In this document: positions 26,001-34,705 of the stretch, piece by piece
Layout: the number at the start of each line of letters is the position of its first letter
Numbering within the stretch: the stretch's first letter is position 1
Assembly (NCBI RefSeq): GCF_902459465.1
Contig: NC_047067.1
Span: 14,148,840-14,212,839, forward strand
Source: Asterias rubens
Lineage: Eukaryota > Echinodermata > Asteroidea > Forcipulatida > Asteriidae
DNA length: 64,000 bases
Direction: 5' to 3'
Program-made: the position numbers and the translations under genes
Notes under the pieces: generated by a model
Databases searched by the model: none
What the model saw: the letters and a program-made list of their open reading frames with translations, nothing else
What the model was told of the DNA's origin: nothing

Positions 26001-29000
26001 CTCCACCATGCAAAGTTTCAAATCTTACTCATGTACATGGTGTTACTGCAAACCTTACTAGATTGTATCTCCACCATGCAAAGTTTCAAATCCTACTCAT
26101 GTACATGGTGTTACTGCAAACCTTACTAGATTGTATCTCCACCATGCAAAGTTTCAAATCCTACTCATGTACATGGTGTTACTGCAAACCTTACTAGATT
26201 GTATCTCCACCATGCAAAGTTTCAAATCCTACTCATGTACATGGTGTTACTGCAAACCTTACTAGATTGTATCTCCACCATGCAAAGTTTCAAATCCTAC
26301 TCATGTACATGGTGTTACTGCAAACCTTACTAGCATGTATCTCCACCATACAATGTTTCAAATCCTACTCATGTACATGGTGTTACTGCAAACCTTACTA
26401 GATTGTTTCTCCACCATGCAAAGTTTCAAATCCTACTCATGTACATGGTGTTACTGCAAACCTTACTAGATTGTATCTCCACCATGCAAAGTTTCAAATC
26501 CTACCCATGTAAAAAAAAATTCTAGTGTTGCAATCAAAATGTTATCAACTAGTAAGTAAAAACGGAGAAATTTTCCTAAGAACTTACGGCAAAGAGAGCA
26601 GGTCCCATGTACGATTCCATAAACTGATAGTAGAGTGACATGATCTTGACTAAACACTGTAGTGCTGCTACTCGTATGTGGACATCTTTACACTGTGTGG
26701 CTTCACAAACTACTTGCATGATAAAATGGCGCTCCGTCTGTCAGGGGAAAAAAGGACGAAAAAAGGAGATTGTTAATCGGACAAAGTTTGTTACAGCGTT
26801 ACAAACTCGACCATTAGTAATAATAATAATAACATAGACAATTTCTAGTGCAACATGTCTGTCAATAATGAAACTTCTGGGGCACAAAAAAACAAACATC
26901 CTGCTTATATAATAATAATAATAATAATAATAACCGTATTTATAACGCGCTTTTGCCGAAGGATACAAAGCACCAGGTATTATTACTGCAAGGAGTGGGG
27001 CGAATTTTTGAGATATAAGACCTAGATCGAGTTTCACAAAGAGTTAGGACTCGTCTTATCTCGAGTTAGGACGTCCTAACTTAGGATAAATCTTAAGGTC
27101 TGCATGCTACAGTGCACGGTTTGGACTCGTCCTAAGTCCTAAAATTAGTCTTAAGTTAGGAAGAGTTTTGTGAAATCGATGGCTAATCCTTAAGCACCAT
27201 GTAAAGGTTTACAAGGTGCTATGGCGCAATATGCTGCCAATCAAGCCAGGAACACCGGGGCGAACCCCTTCTCTTATTGATAAGTGCACTGGGTTCTTTT
27301 ACATGCGTTTACACATCACATGGGACCAACGGCTTTACGTCCCATCCGAAGGACGAAGCAATGGTTAGGTGTCTTGCTTAAGGACACAAGTGTCACGGCT
27401 GGGGAATCGAACCCACACTCTGCTGATCAGAAACACCAGAGTTTGAACTCAGTGCTCTTAACCGCTCTGTTTCCTCAATATTTTGTATTACATCTCACTG
27501 TTTACTTTTGAAGTGTTTTTAAAGATAATATGGTCTCTAACAGGAAGCCAGTGAAATGCTCACTTAAAACAAAACAAAAGGGACAAAGTAGTAGTTACAC
27601 AGGATGGCTTACCTCTTTTTCAAAGTTTGCTTTTGTGAATTCAAGTGAATTGAGCAAAGCGGTTGTTGCAGCTAACTTGACCCCATTGCTAAATTGACAG
27701 AAGAAAAACAAAAAGAAAAGCATGAAAACTGAAAACAGTATTATAATATTAATTTTGGTTTTTACCCATACACCGATGTGTGTTAGCACTGTATACTCAG
27801 TACTTAAAGTATTATAATAGTTTGTTCCCCTTTAAGCATGATTAGTTTTGACTCGTGTCCTTTTGAGAAACACTCTAGCACGATGGTCAAGTGGTTAGAC
27901 TGCAGGACTTGCAATCGCAAGATTGTGGGTTCGAATCCCCCAGCTTACCAATGATTTCACAATGACTAGAATAAATATTGTCTAGTGACTTGTGTGATTC
28001 ATAATCACAGACGTTAAACCAATGTTTGTATGAGAGAGATTGGTGTTTATATCCCTTTGTGGGGGCTTGCCGAGTTCCCTCGATGGGAAGATCATTTAAC
28101 AAAAAAACCAAACAAACAAACAAACAATTTGATTATTTTCCTATCCCTGTATCTCTGTTCCGTCCCAACTTTAAAATTGTCACAAGTCGGGAAAAACTTG
28201 AGAGGATAAAACATCATTATGAGAAGATACAACATCTTACCTTTCTTCTTCTACTCTCATTCCCTGTACAATGGCTGTAAGGATCTCATTACACTGCGCC
28301 TCCAGGTGTTCAGGCTCCTATTGATGCATTGAAAAGGAAAAATAGAAACTGCATTTAAACCTTCCCAACAAAACGACTCCCGACCCCTCAGACTTGGGTC
28401 ATCTTTTTTACTACTACCTGGGCGGACGGTATAGAAAATTGGCTGGGACTACTACTTTAGCTTGTAGGATCTTTATTAACTGCACTACTGCGGAGTGAGT
28501 TCCTAAATTGGTCTCAACGTTCTAACGAGCTTGCTCCTAGTCATCTTGTACCACATACCTCACTTTAATCAAACGACTCCTGGCAAGTATCATCTAAAAA
28601 GAAACACCATCTTCATAATTGTTTTCATGAGTAAATTCAAACATCTTTTGCCCGCTGGAAATAAACTGATTGTGTAAACGTACGATATCTTGGCAGATGT
28701 ATCCGATGGCTTCCAGTGTCGATTCCTTGAGTGACTCTGTGCTGGTTGTCTTGGTGACGTTCAATACAAGATTCTTGATCAGATTGGGCCACTGTTGGGT
28801 TGGAATCTCCGAGCACGCGATGCAGGCAACACACTACATGGAGATAAAAAACACAAAACAAAACAGGATTTAAACTGGTTTCTTGTCCTGCCGTCGAGTC
28901 ACCAAACTCTTCCTAACTTAGGATTGATCTATTTGTTTGATTGAATGATCTTCCCATCAAGGGAACTTTGCAAACTCCCAGAAAGGGATATAAACACCAA

Positions 29001-32000
29001 GCTGGCAACACCAAATCTCTCTCATACAAACATTGATTTATTGTCTATGATTATGAATTACACAAATCAAGAAATTTAAATTCAGTAACTAGACGACAAT
29101 ATTTATTCTAGTGATTGTGTAATCAGCGGTTGGCTGGGGGGGTTCAAACCCACAACCTTGTGATTGCAAGTCCTTCAGTCTAACCACTTGACCACAGTGA
29201 CTGTATCTTAGAACTAAGGACGAGTTAAACTTTGTAACCATAGACGTTAGGACGCAATGAACCCATCCTAAGTTAGGACGAGTTACTCATTTCGTTATCA
29301 GGCTGTACTTCACATCAGAGGTAAGAGAAGGTTAACAAAGCTCCTTTCTTTTTAACTTTCATTTACTTTTTTTAAATTTTTTACATGAATCGCACTTCCA
29401 TTCAGATTAAAAACTTTACAAGATTTTAAACTTACCTGTGCGGCAGAACTTGGTCTCTGAGATTCTGTTCCTAGTGACTGCAAGACCTGCACAAAACAAA
29501 TAGGGAAAAAAAGTAATAATAATAATATCGTCTCATATAGCGCACATATCTACCAACAAGGTACTCAAGGCGCTGACTATATACATTTGTACAGAAAGAG
29601 ACGTTATTGAAAGTTATGAATTTTGAGACCCAATTATTTAGCACCTTATAAGGGTTTACAAGGTGTTACGGTGCATTCAGCAGCCACTGCCAGGAACACC
29701 GGGGCGAACCCCTTCTCTTTGCGATAAGTGCACTGGGTTCTTTTACATGCGTTACACAACACACAGGACCAAAGCAAAGGAGAAAGCAATGGTTAAGTGT
29801 TTTGCTTAAGGATAGGTGTTATGACTGGGACTTGAACCCACACTCTGCTGATCAGAAACACCAGTTTGAAATCGATGCTCTTAACCGCTTGGTCATGACA
29901 CCTCCACATGTAAGAAACTTCCCAAATATGAATCTTAAGTCTAAGACCCTTGTCTTTCTGTCCTGCAAAATAATTTTGTGCTATGGATTTACATGAAGAC
30001 CTAATACACTTCATGTTGCCTCCGTTGCACCTGGTCATTGCCTCTGTGCCCCTTGAACTGTTCTGAAAGCAATTTACTATTTCATCATAGAGGTGCCCTT
30101 TACCAAGGGAAAAAAAAACGCCTTGCCATTTCAAAAGCGAAGCATCAGGCGTTTACAGTACAAGTGTGGCCTACTAATCGACTACAAAAATGTTTAAGAA
30201 AAGGTTCAAAATGTATACGTACAGTAATGAAACAAAGGATCTCATAAATAAACTTAATCACTGTAGCTCGCAGAAATGATTTGATATAAGAAACCAGCAT
30301 TTTTGACCAGTCCCAAAATGCTAAATCAAAACACTTACCAAATCCTTGATGTTCTGACGTAAGCCTGGTTCAAGCTGTAGCCATCGCTCTTGGTATTGAA
30401 GTCGTGCTACTGGACACTTCGCCGTGAGTGCGTTTTTGAGCTGAAGTCCAGCAGCCATGCGAGGTACCGGGTCATGTTGAGGGTTAGCCAAGACCTTGGC
30501 TAGTTCCAAAAGGTAGAGAGGCTGGAAGAGAGTATGGGGGTCAAATTAATATCATATTTATGAAGTTTTATGAAGTCAGTTTGATTGGACTGTTTGCTCC
30601 TGAATTCGATCAACAATAAGAGCTAGTGATAAGAGAGATCTGAAAATTGATGCGAGAGATCTGAAAATTGATAAAAAAGATCTACAAATGAAGGCTGGAC
30701 AAAGACTCAGGCCTAGGGCCGATTTCACAAAGCAATCAAAGTCATTGCACGATAAAGTTGTCAGTATTACCATAGTGACTTGTATTGTGACACAACACTT
30801 TACTAAGCAACTATGATTGATTTGCAGTTAAGAACAAGCTTGGTTCTTTGTGATTGTAAAAAAAAAATCTTGTCCAGTAAACATTTTGACAAACAAGCCC
30901 TGTGGTCTTGATTAGAGCATTGAGTCCATTCACTGGGAATAAAGTTCAAACATGTGAATGTTCATGAAAGTTGTCTGCGGCCCTGGACCCCACCCCTCCC
31001 CTGTGTCAGACCTCCCAGATTAAGTTTACAAGTTTTCAGATTCTGTACATTACCAGAAATACATTACCTTGTTTGGCAATTAGCATGCTGCCTCCATCTT
31101 GGTCATGTTCCTCATATCGAATAACAATAATGAATGCTAATAATCATTTTGAAAATAGAAACCAGACTATTTTGTTTGTCCAGCCTCAGTTTGGTATCAT
31201 TGTCACCACTGGGAGATATTCAAGATGGCTGCACCATGATCAAGGTCAATAGCGCGCCTTATCAATTTCCATGTGAATCTAGGATCCACAATTGATGGCT
31301 CCAAAGTGTCGAATCCAATTGCCATTTACTATGTTCAGAATCACTATTTTTGGTGGGAAAAAATGGCCACTTACAAAGTCTTTCTGAGCAGCCTGCTCCA
31401 AATATTGTTGCGCAACTTCCAATTCATGTGTTTCTGTAAAAAAAAAAAACAAGACAACACATTTAGTACACCATGAATTTTACTAAGTTATGGTGGCTAA
31501 TTATGCCTGTTCAGATTTTATAAAAAGCAAGAAATGTTATTCGGGCATAATTAGCCCTAGCACCATAAATAGTTCCCAACTAGCTATAGCAATACAGAAA
31601 CCCAAAATGGAGGTGTCCTACTGTCCGTTATAAGTCTGAGGGGAGAGCACTTGTATACCGGTAGTTTTTAGAAGTACATGTACTTTGTGAGCAGGAAGTA
31701 GGGCCAAAAAATGGAGTCCAGTGAATGGCACAAAGAGGCTAACTTAACATCCTACGTCTAGCTAAGGTGAGAAATTGAGGCAGAATCCAACACAACTTTT
31801 TACTCATTATGATCAAAAAGTTGCCTTTACCAACAATAAATAACAATAATAATAATTGTGGCTTCTTATATAGCGCACATGATCGCACTCAGTGACGCTC
31901 CTGGCGCTGTGACAGAAACAAAGTCAACCATGTACACAACCACTAGAGTATATCATCGATTCACAATGGCACAGAAATACGAAAGAAAACTGGAGTAAGT

Positions 32001-33374
32001 AATGGACATCACAAGGACAATAAAACAAGCTAAATGGAGATGGGCTGGATACACTGTCTGAAGAAATGATAAAGATTGATAACGAGGATAATGGATTGGC
32101 AACCAAGGACTGGGAAAAGGAAAAGAGGTAGACAGAGAAGAAGAGGGATAGATGACATCAGGGTAAATGCAGGAACAATATGGACCAGAACTGCAAGAAA
32201 TAGAAATGAATGTAAGCTTGGGCGATATCACGATATTATCGAATATCGCGATATTAGTTTGGACACGATTTCGATATCGGATGGATTTGGTTTTAATCGA
32301 TATATCGATTAAATATCGCGATGTATTTGCTAGCTGAGACATCTTGCACCCCATAGGTTTAGAGTAAAACCAGAAGAATAGGTCATTAGAACACCTCTCT
32401 TAAAGTCTTATGCTAGGACCGTCTCTTCTACAACTTTCACTTGGAGTTTTAAGACTGATGTCAAATTTCATTAATCGCGATTATATCGAATATCGATAAA
32501 AGGGTTAGTTTAAACGATCTCAGCTAAAACAATCCGTTTCATTTATGTATTATGTGTTTGAGCAGTAGAAGAAGAAAAAAAATGGACATGTGACATTTTA
32601 AAAAGAATGGCGGCCATCTTGAAATAAAAAATAAAAAATAAAAAGCCCCTCCTCCTTCCTTTTTAAAAAAGTAAAGAATATAACAGTTAACACAATCGAC
32701 GTTGACCAGGGACACACTCTTCCTGATGAGAAAAAGATTTCTGTATCCTGCCATCACCGCACTGTTTTGATCATTTTTACCAAAAGAAATAATATCTCAT
32801 TTTAAAGTAAAATTAGATCTAATTTATTTCACAACAAACAAATACTAAATAGTTTTAAAAAAGTGGTGGAACTGGCAGTATTAACATGGACATTTTTCCT
32901 TACAATGCAACATGGCTTTAAAGCGGCCCTGTTAATCTTGCTTGTTGTACTTGAGTAATTGAGTTGATGAAAGGTAACAAATAGTTATACAAATTAAATT
33001 AATATTTATATTCAATTTTAAATTCAATTTGGTGAAGTTGTGAAATTGCCACCTGGCACAAGTTAGTTGGTTGGTTTGATTTTGCACTCTCACTGCCTAC
33101 TGTACTTCTCCACTTTCTAGGTTCCATATATTATTATTACACTGATTGAATGACCAAAGGTAAATTTCCTATGTAGCTGGATCTTTGTCTTTTGAGATCA
33201 TTTTGAAACCAAGTTCATTAAGCATTGAATGCCACACACACACACAGTTGACATTGTCATTGACATTTCACATGTTCATTTGATGTCGTACACCACAGTG
33301 CTAGTCAGTACACAGAAACTCTCAAAAATCTTACCAGGAGATACTGTTTGCTGAAGAATAGTGACGAGATCCAT
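10876..33374 (-). CDS. KPNB1: Importin subunit beta-1 (karyopherin beta-1), 22 coding exons
   Basis: Importin beta-1 is the nuclear import receptor: it binds importin alpha through the IBB domain, docks on FG nucleoporins and releases cargo on RanGTP binding. Twenty-two minus-strand segments, all with GT/AG borders and compatible phases, join into 2640 coding bases (880 residues); the human protein, as I know it, has 876. The product is one HEAT-repeat solenoid. It opens [13 protein letters not shown], has the acidic [15 protein letters not shown] loop at 334-348 that in the family contacts the IBB, and near its end [10 protein letters not shown] and [11 protein letters not shown]. The start ATG is at 33372-33374 and matches the family N-terminus. 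Coding exons are 33335-33374, 31375-31433, 30339-30521, 29436-29486, 28684-28833, 28241-28317, 27613-27688, 26588-26737, 25357-25467, 24473-24574, 23984-24155, 22479-22723, 21360-21493, 20833-20908, 20146-20217, 19467-19538, 18939-19086, 16895-17085, 15326-15469, 13969-14074, 11698-11812 and 10876-11041. The stop codon is not settled: the last exon either splices on or reads into a SINE (stop at 10693). It is divergent from NDUFB3. Confidence 0.96.
11216..11425 (+). mobile_element. TTAA-family element, partial
   Basis: Left arm only, with ggcactggtcacac and ctcacttggtgtatcccaac; in KPNB1 intron 21. Confidence 0.6.
11698..11812 (-). CDS. KPNB1: KPNB1 exon 21
   Basis: Residues 787-825, with [20 protein letters not shown] and AACTGLIG. 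It has no useful open frame of its own and was found from the gap between exons 20 and 22; phase fits both neighbours. The donor GTAGGA is weak. Confidence 0.92.
11940..12205. mobile_element. Palindromic element, source of the 68-bp array
   Basis: Ends taggattttgaaactttgca and gtgttaccgcaaacctttcc; core inverted arms aaccaccccaac/ggtggttctg-type around ctgatcg motifs. The 68-bp array at 25815 is built from its end sequences. Confidence 0.6.
12474..12548. repeat. CAGA/CATA microsatellite
   Basis: Runs of acagacagacagac and acatacatacgaac-like tetranucleotides. Confidence 0.7.
12723..13672. mobile_element. 950-bp non-autonomous DNA transposon with 19-bp perfect TIRs
   Basis: TAGGGCCACTGATTTTCCG at 12723-12741 is exactly inverted at 13654-13672. 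CCAAAG directly precedes the left end and directly follows the right end, a likely 6-bp target duplication. No transposase-like frame. Sub-terminal acggaattcgcgg / gaaacggaatt motifs are repeated near both ends. Lies in KPNB1 intron 20. Confidence 0.75.
13969..14074 (-). CDS. KPNB1: KPNB1 exon 20
   Basis: Residues 752-787, with [20 protein letters not shown] and [15 protein letters not shown]. It ends one base into a proline codon. Confidence 0.94.
14100..14455 (-). mobile_element. tRNA-Leu-like SINE, full length
   Basis: Minus-strand head with TGGCCGAGCGGATAACAGC-like A box and a long variable arm, then B box GGTTTGAATCC; body with acaagtgtcctt gagcaagac and a TAA-repeat tail at 14100-14122. 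Related copies are listed with 20390-20792. Confidence 0.7.
14765..14910. mobile_element. Foldback element with 40-bp perfect stem
   Basis: Arms at 14788-14827 and 14845-14884 (for example cccgccgaggcctggttctt) are perfect inverse copies with a 17-base loop; weaker pairing continues outward to gggaatcaatgtgtg / cacactttgattccc. KPNB1 intron 19. Confidence 0.75.
15048..15152 (+). mobile_element. SINE body/tail fragment
   Basis: actgagtatacagtgctaac through the end with an A run replacing aaaaccaaa, then tctttatccccgatgcaaat. No head. Confidence 0.65.
15184..15258 (+). mobile_element. LINE/SINE 3' tail fragment
   Basis: aaagcgcattgagacggtta then gaaatgcgctatataag and a TTATTG run: the typical 3' end of CR1/L2-like retroelements in invertebrates. 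It lies near the exon 19 donor. Confidence 0.5.
15326..15469 (-). CDS. KPNB1: KPNB1 exon 19
   Basis: Residues 704-751, with [20 protein letters not shown] and [11 protein letters not shown]. Confidence 0.96.
15556..15787. mobile_element. GGGCCC-ended MITE, subtype with accaaccaattttc
   Basis: Perfect-type ends GGGCCCAATTTCATAAAGC and GCTTTATGAAATTGGGCCC; a second copy of the subtype is at 47232-47470. Confidence 0.75.
15841..16446. mobile_element. 606-bp TIR element nested in a GGGCCC-type element
   Basis: GCTGGGCAATTC at 15841 is inverted at 16435-16446 (GAATTGCCCAGC). It splits a GGGCCC-type copy whose end resumes at 16447. Inside, GGTCAGTCGCATTAC occurs four times (15856, 16035, 16222, 16237). 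No transposase frame. Confidence 0.65.
16895..17085 (-). CDS. KPNB1: KPNB1 exon 18
   Basis: Residues 640-703, with [20 protein letters not shown] and [15 protein letters not shown]. The donor could be read one base earlier; phase with the next exon picks the position given. Confidence 0.94.
17600..17850 (-). mobile_element. tRNA-derived SINE, near full length
   Basis: Inverse of the left-edge SINE: tail at 17600, B box and A box (GGTAGTCTAGTTGG) at about 17692-17760, then the cctctagctaccgggcaac 5' part. KPNB1 intron 17. Confidence 0.75.
18012..18095 (+). repeat. tRNA-like fragment
   Basis: aataggtagagcaccagc and ggttcgaatcccgc look like A- and B-box parts of a SINE head; acceptor stem does not pair. 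Confidence 0.4.
18274..18480 (+). mobile_element. TTAA-family element, left arm
   Basis: ggcactggacacatttggta onward to tgctttcagatgcttgaatt; right arm absent. Confidence 0.6.
18939..19086 (-). CDS. KPNB1: KPNB1 exon 17
   Basis: Residues 591-640, with [20 protein letters not shown] and [16 protein letters not shown]. The donor GTGAAC is non-optimal. Confidence 0.94.
19467..19538 (-). CDS. KPNB1: KPNB1 exon 16
   Basis: Residues 567-590, with [20 protein letters not shown]. Exactly 24 codons, clean TTTTCCCTCAG acceptor. Confidence 0.95.
20146..20217 (-). CDS. KPNB1: KPNB1 exon 15
   Basis: Residues 543-566, with [17 protein letters not shown]. Exactly 24 codons. Confidence 0.94.
20390..20792 (-). 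mobile_element. tRNA-Leu-like SINE
   Basis: Minus-strand head TGGCCGAGCGGTTAAGAGC, loop containing CAA in the anticodon position, long variable arm, and GGTTCGAATCC. Body aagtgtcttgataaggacac, catccgaaggacc. Relatives: 14100-14455, 19320-19445, 22260-22455, 23550-23712 (plus), 27185-27465, 29513-29905, 38455-38640, 52735-52965 and 62090-62390. Confidence 0.75.
20833..20908 (-). CDS. KPNB1: KPNB1 exon 14
   Basis: Residues 517-542, with [20 protein letters not shown]. Its donor (GTTTGT) is weak, and a tRNA-Leu-like SINE ends about 40 bases away. Confidence 0.92.
20985..21062. repeat. Short hairpin element
   Basis: aaggtcgtggc...gataaaggcc is inverted as ggcttttatc...gccacgacctt. Confidence 0.55.
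21063..21337. mobile_element. TTAA-family element, right part
   Basis: Ends tgtccagtgcctttaaag; ends only 22 bases from the donor side of KPNB1 exon 13. Confidence 0.6.
21360..21493 (-). CDS. KPNB1: KPNB1 exon 13
   Basis: Residues 473-517, with [13 protein letters not shown] and [20 protein letters not shown]. Confidence 0.95.
21725..22002. mobile_element. GGGCCC-ended MITE, subtype with tagcgctgctaacc
   Basis: Full copy; the closest relative is at 46860-47141, which shares catagcgctgctaaccgtaa and atgcaaatccacgg. Confidence 0.7.
22479..22723 (-). CDS. KPNB1: KPNB1 exon 12
   Basis: Residues 391-472, the largest exon (245 bases), with [20 protein letters not shown] and [10 protein letters not shown]. 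It is clearly richer in G+C than the flanking introns. Confidence 0.96.
22848..23018. mobile_element. Foldback element
   Basis: aaaactatgactcccgagg...tctattttccc pairs with agggaaaatagaacgct...gagtcatagtttt; outer arms acaaatattgactg / cagtcaatatttgt. KPNB1 intron 11. Confidence 0.65.
23110..23348 (-). repeat. Dispersed repeat, inverse partner of 7850-8075
   Basis: tacacgcaacggacgtctgg and gcgcatggcaaaccga match the left-region copy in inverse orientation. Confidence 0.65.
23700..23957. mobile_element. TTAA-family element, right part
   Basis: gagagagaagtaattttccacg to the end tgtctttaaa; adjoins a tRNA-Leu-like SINE head (23550-23712). Confidence 0.6.
23984..24155 (-). CDS. KPNB1: KPNB1 exon 11 (acidic loop)
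   Basis: Residues 334-391. It begins with the acidic stretch [20 protein letters not shown], the HEAT 8 loop of importin beta, and continues to RDAAVMSFG. Confidence 0.95.
24473..24574 (-). CDS. KPNB1: KPNB1 exon 10
   Basis: Residues 300-333, with [20 protein letters not shown], ending just before the acidic loop. Confidence 0.95.
25357..25467 (-). CDS. KPNB1: KPNB1 exon 9
   Basis: Residues 263-299, with [20 protein letters not shown]. Phase 0 at both ends; donor GTGAGT. Confidence 0.95.
25815..26513. repeat. 68-bp tandem array, 10 units, KPNB1 intron 8
   Basis: The marker catggtgttactgcaaacc starts at 25832, 25900, 25968, 26036, 26104, 26172, 26240, 26308, 26376 and 26444: every interval is 68 bases, with few substitutions. 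The unit is made of end sequences of the 11940-12205 element family. Confidence 0.92.
26588..26737 (-). CDS. KPNB1: KPNB1 exon 8
   Basis: Residues 213-262, with [13 protein letters not shown] and [20 protein letters not shown]. The 68-bp tandem array begins only about 75 bases downstream of its donor. Confidence 0.95.
27030..27181. mobile_element. TTTCACAAAG palindromic element
   Basis: Ends gtttcacaaagagttagg and aagagttttgtgaaatcgat (inverse), with internal cctaacttagga motifs. Confidence 0.65.
27613..27688 (-). CDS. KPNB1: KPNB1 exon 7
   Basis: Residues 187-212, with [20 protein letters not shown], nearly identical to the vertebrate protein. Confidence 0.95.
27738..27819 (-). mobile_element. 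5'-truncated 58-bp SINE with 12-bp target duplication
   Basis: AGTATTATAATA at 27738-27749 is repeated at 27808-27819; between is only the SINE body end, inverse of GGTAAAAACCAAAATTAA. It fixes the 3' terminus of the family. Confidence 0.8.
27877..28098 (+). mobile_element. Second tRNA-like SINE family
   Basis: Head atggtcaagtggttagactg with GGTTCGAATCC, body acaatgactagaataaatat and end ttccctcgatgggaagatca. Relatives at 22013-22250 (plus) and 28935-29215 (minus). Confidence 0.65.
28241..28317 (-). CDS. KPNB1: KPNB1 exon 6
   Basis: Residues 162-187, with [16 protein letters not shown]. It ends two bases into a serine codon completed by the next exon. Confidence 0.94.
28684..28833 (-). CDS. 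KPNB1: KPNB1 exon 5
   Basis: Residues 112-161, with [14 protein letters not shown] and [15 protein letters not shown]. The donor is the weaker GTACGT. Confidence 0.95.
28899..29300. mobile_element. TTTCACAAAG-type element split by a SINE
   Basis: Left part accaaactcttcctaactta at 28901, right part ccatcctaagttaggacgag at about 29263; the tRNA-like SINE (minus) sits between. Confidence 0.55.
29436..29486 (-). CDS. KPNB1: KPNB1 exon 4
   Basis: Residues 95-111, [17 protein letters not shown], close to the human VLQTLGTETYRPSSASQ. Short 51-base exon with acceptor TGCAG and donor GTAAGT. Confidence 0.94.
30339..30521 (-). CDS. KPNB1: KPNB1 exon 3
   Basis: Residues 34-94, including [20 protein letters not shown] and [11 protein letters not shown]. 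This is HEAT 1-2, the N-terminal region that in the family takes part in RanGTP binding. Exactly 61 codons, phase 0 at both ends. Confidence 0.95.
31375..31433 (-). CDS. KPNB1: KPNB1 exon 2
   Basis: Residues 14-33, [20 protein letters not shown], the first HEAT helices. The acceptor is preceded by a long T run; the donor is GTAAGT. It follows a 1.9-kb intron holding the RTE relic and a truncated hAT-like element. Confidence 0.92.
31955..32212 (+). pseudogene. RTE-type LINE reverse-transcriptase C-terminus relic
   Basis: Plus-strand frames read KWRWAGYTV, then after breaks [38 protein letters not shown] and RNE. This matches the conserved end of RTE-clade proteins (RWAGHV, W.P..GKRSRGRP..RW.DD, W...A..R..W). 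Stops and shifts show it is dead. It lies in KPNB1 intron 1, antisense to the gene. Confidence 0.7.
32213..32505. mobile_element. hAT-like element, right end lost
   Basis: Starts TAAGCTTGGGCGATATCACG exactly like the intact copy 53389-53755 and follows it through gagacatcttgcaccccata and attaatcgcgatt, then diverges. It adjoins the RTE relic. Confidence 0.7.
32506..33334. other. KPNB1 intron 1, no further feature
   Basis: A+T-rich; a CACACACA run at 33235-33244. Open frames here show no family likeness. Confidence 0.4.
33335..33374 (-). CDS. KPNB1: KPNB1 exon 1 (start codon)
   Basis: Residues 1-13 plus one base, [13 protein letters not shown]. The donor GTAAGA follows directly. The ATG is the only plausible start because the peptide matches the importin beta N-terminus from its first residue. 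Confidence 0.93.
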
Positions 33375-33627
33375 TTTCGTTTCTTTACTAACTGAAAATT
33401 AAATTGTAACAAACACTCTCAAATGTCTCAACTGTTGACGGTGCGGTGTTTTTGTTCACAGAAATCAGGATTCAATCTGTAAATTTATCCACGAAAAAGA
33501 TCGTTCGTACAGCCCTTCCCCAACACATGTGTGTATAGCGCATGCACAGTCCATGCACAGTTCTTGCAACAACTGCCGGGAAATTTCCCTAAATTCTGAA
33601 TCCAAAGGCGCCAGAAGGCTGGCTGCG

Positions 33628-33632
33628 ATTGG
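33628..33632 (-). promoter_or_regulatory. CCAAT box candidate upstream of KPNB1
   Basis: GACCAATCG read on the minus strand, about 255 bases before the KPNB1 ATG and in its orientation. The motif is short, so this is only a candidate. Confidence 0.25.
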
Positions 33633-34695
33633 TCAACTATCTGACTCATGTGACCTAAAGATAAGAGTATTTGATAAATATTTTAGTACAATTTCATTTA
33701 AAAATCAAATGAATATTTTATGTTAGGAGAAAATAAAACAAATGAAGTTTATTATTTGTCCATATAAATAAAAATGTTTCAACAAATAGCTTGTGCTTTA
33801 CAGACGGTCCAAAAGTAATTGTCCAATGAGATCTCAGCAAATTTCGACCGTAGCTCGCCGTACAAATAATAACTTCGAATAGAGCGAAAACTTTAAGTTT
33901 TTAAACCTAATATCTAACAAATTAAAGATACACACACACGATAACACTCAATTTCATGTGTTTTCCCCCAGACATACCTTGTTTTCAAAATAAACATTGG
34001 TCATGATAAGTTCGTGCATGCGCATGGTTATAATTGATAGAGGGCGGTATACTGACCGTACGGTAATGATTTTACGCGCCAAAAGAGTTCTAGTGACACA
34101 TCACACCAATCATTATTTTTTTTATTATCCACTTTTGAGATATAAATGGTGGACACATCACACTATACTTTGACACCATTTAATGTTTTGGTGAATTAGT
34201 TTGTCTATTTGCTCTATGATTAAACACACCCTAAACAAAAAGGCACCCAGCTACCCCACCAGGCCGGCTATAGGCACCATCTTTTCTGAGTCCGCATGCA
34301 ATATTATAGATAGAGAGAGGGCCTGATTTTAGGTTTATCTTTTTTTTATTTATGCGAGACCATTTCTAAAGCGCAAAACAGTTTAGTTGTCTTTTTCTTA
34401 ATTACTTTAAACACTTACTTTGACCGTCCACATCGAGCATAACAACATTTTAAACTGCGCAACCAATGCGTCATTTGAAAAAAGCTCTGCTGTTCATGTC
34501 CCCTCCCCCCAAAGATGTCCAAAATGACTCTAAATCGATGATCAATAATAAGTTATTCGATGTGAGTTGTTATCATGAGGGCTATGGGGGCACATTGTGG
34601 GAGGATTTTTATATACACCCTATTAAAATAGATTTTAAGTTTTAAGCTAAACTTGGTCAGGCTTATGATCCACTCAGGCTCAGCCGGCCGCCGCG

Positions 34696-34705
34696 GCGGG
34701 GCGGG
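34696..34705 (+). promoter_or_regulatory. GC box candidate upstream of NDUFB3
   Basis: GCGGGGCGGG inside a CpG-rich run (ccggccgccgcggcgg) about 300 bases before the NDUFB3 ATG; it matches an Sp1/KLF-type GC box. Position relative to the true transcription start is unknown. Confidence 0.35.

Noticed and set aside
25815..26513. 68-bp array as CRISPR or rDNA-type spacer
   Set aside because: No unique spacers; whole units are near identical and match a dispersed element.
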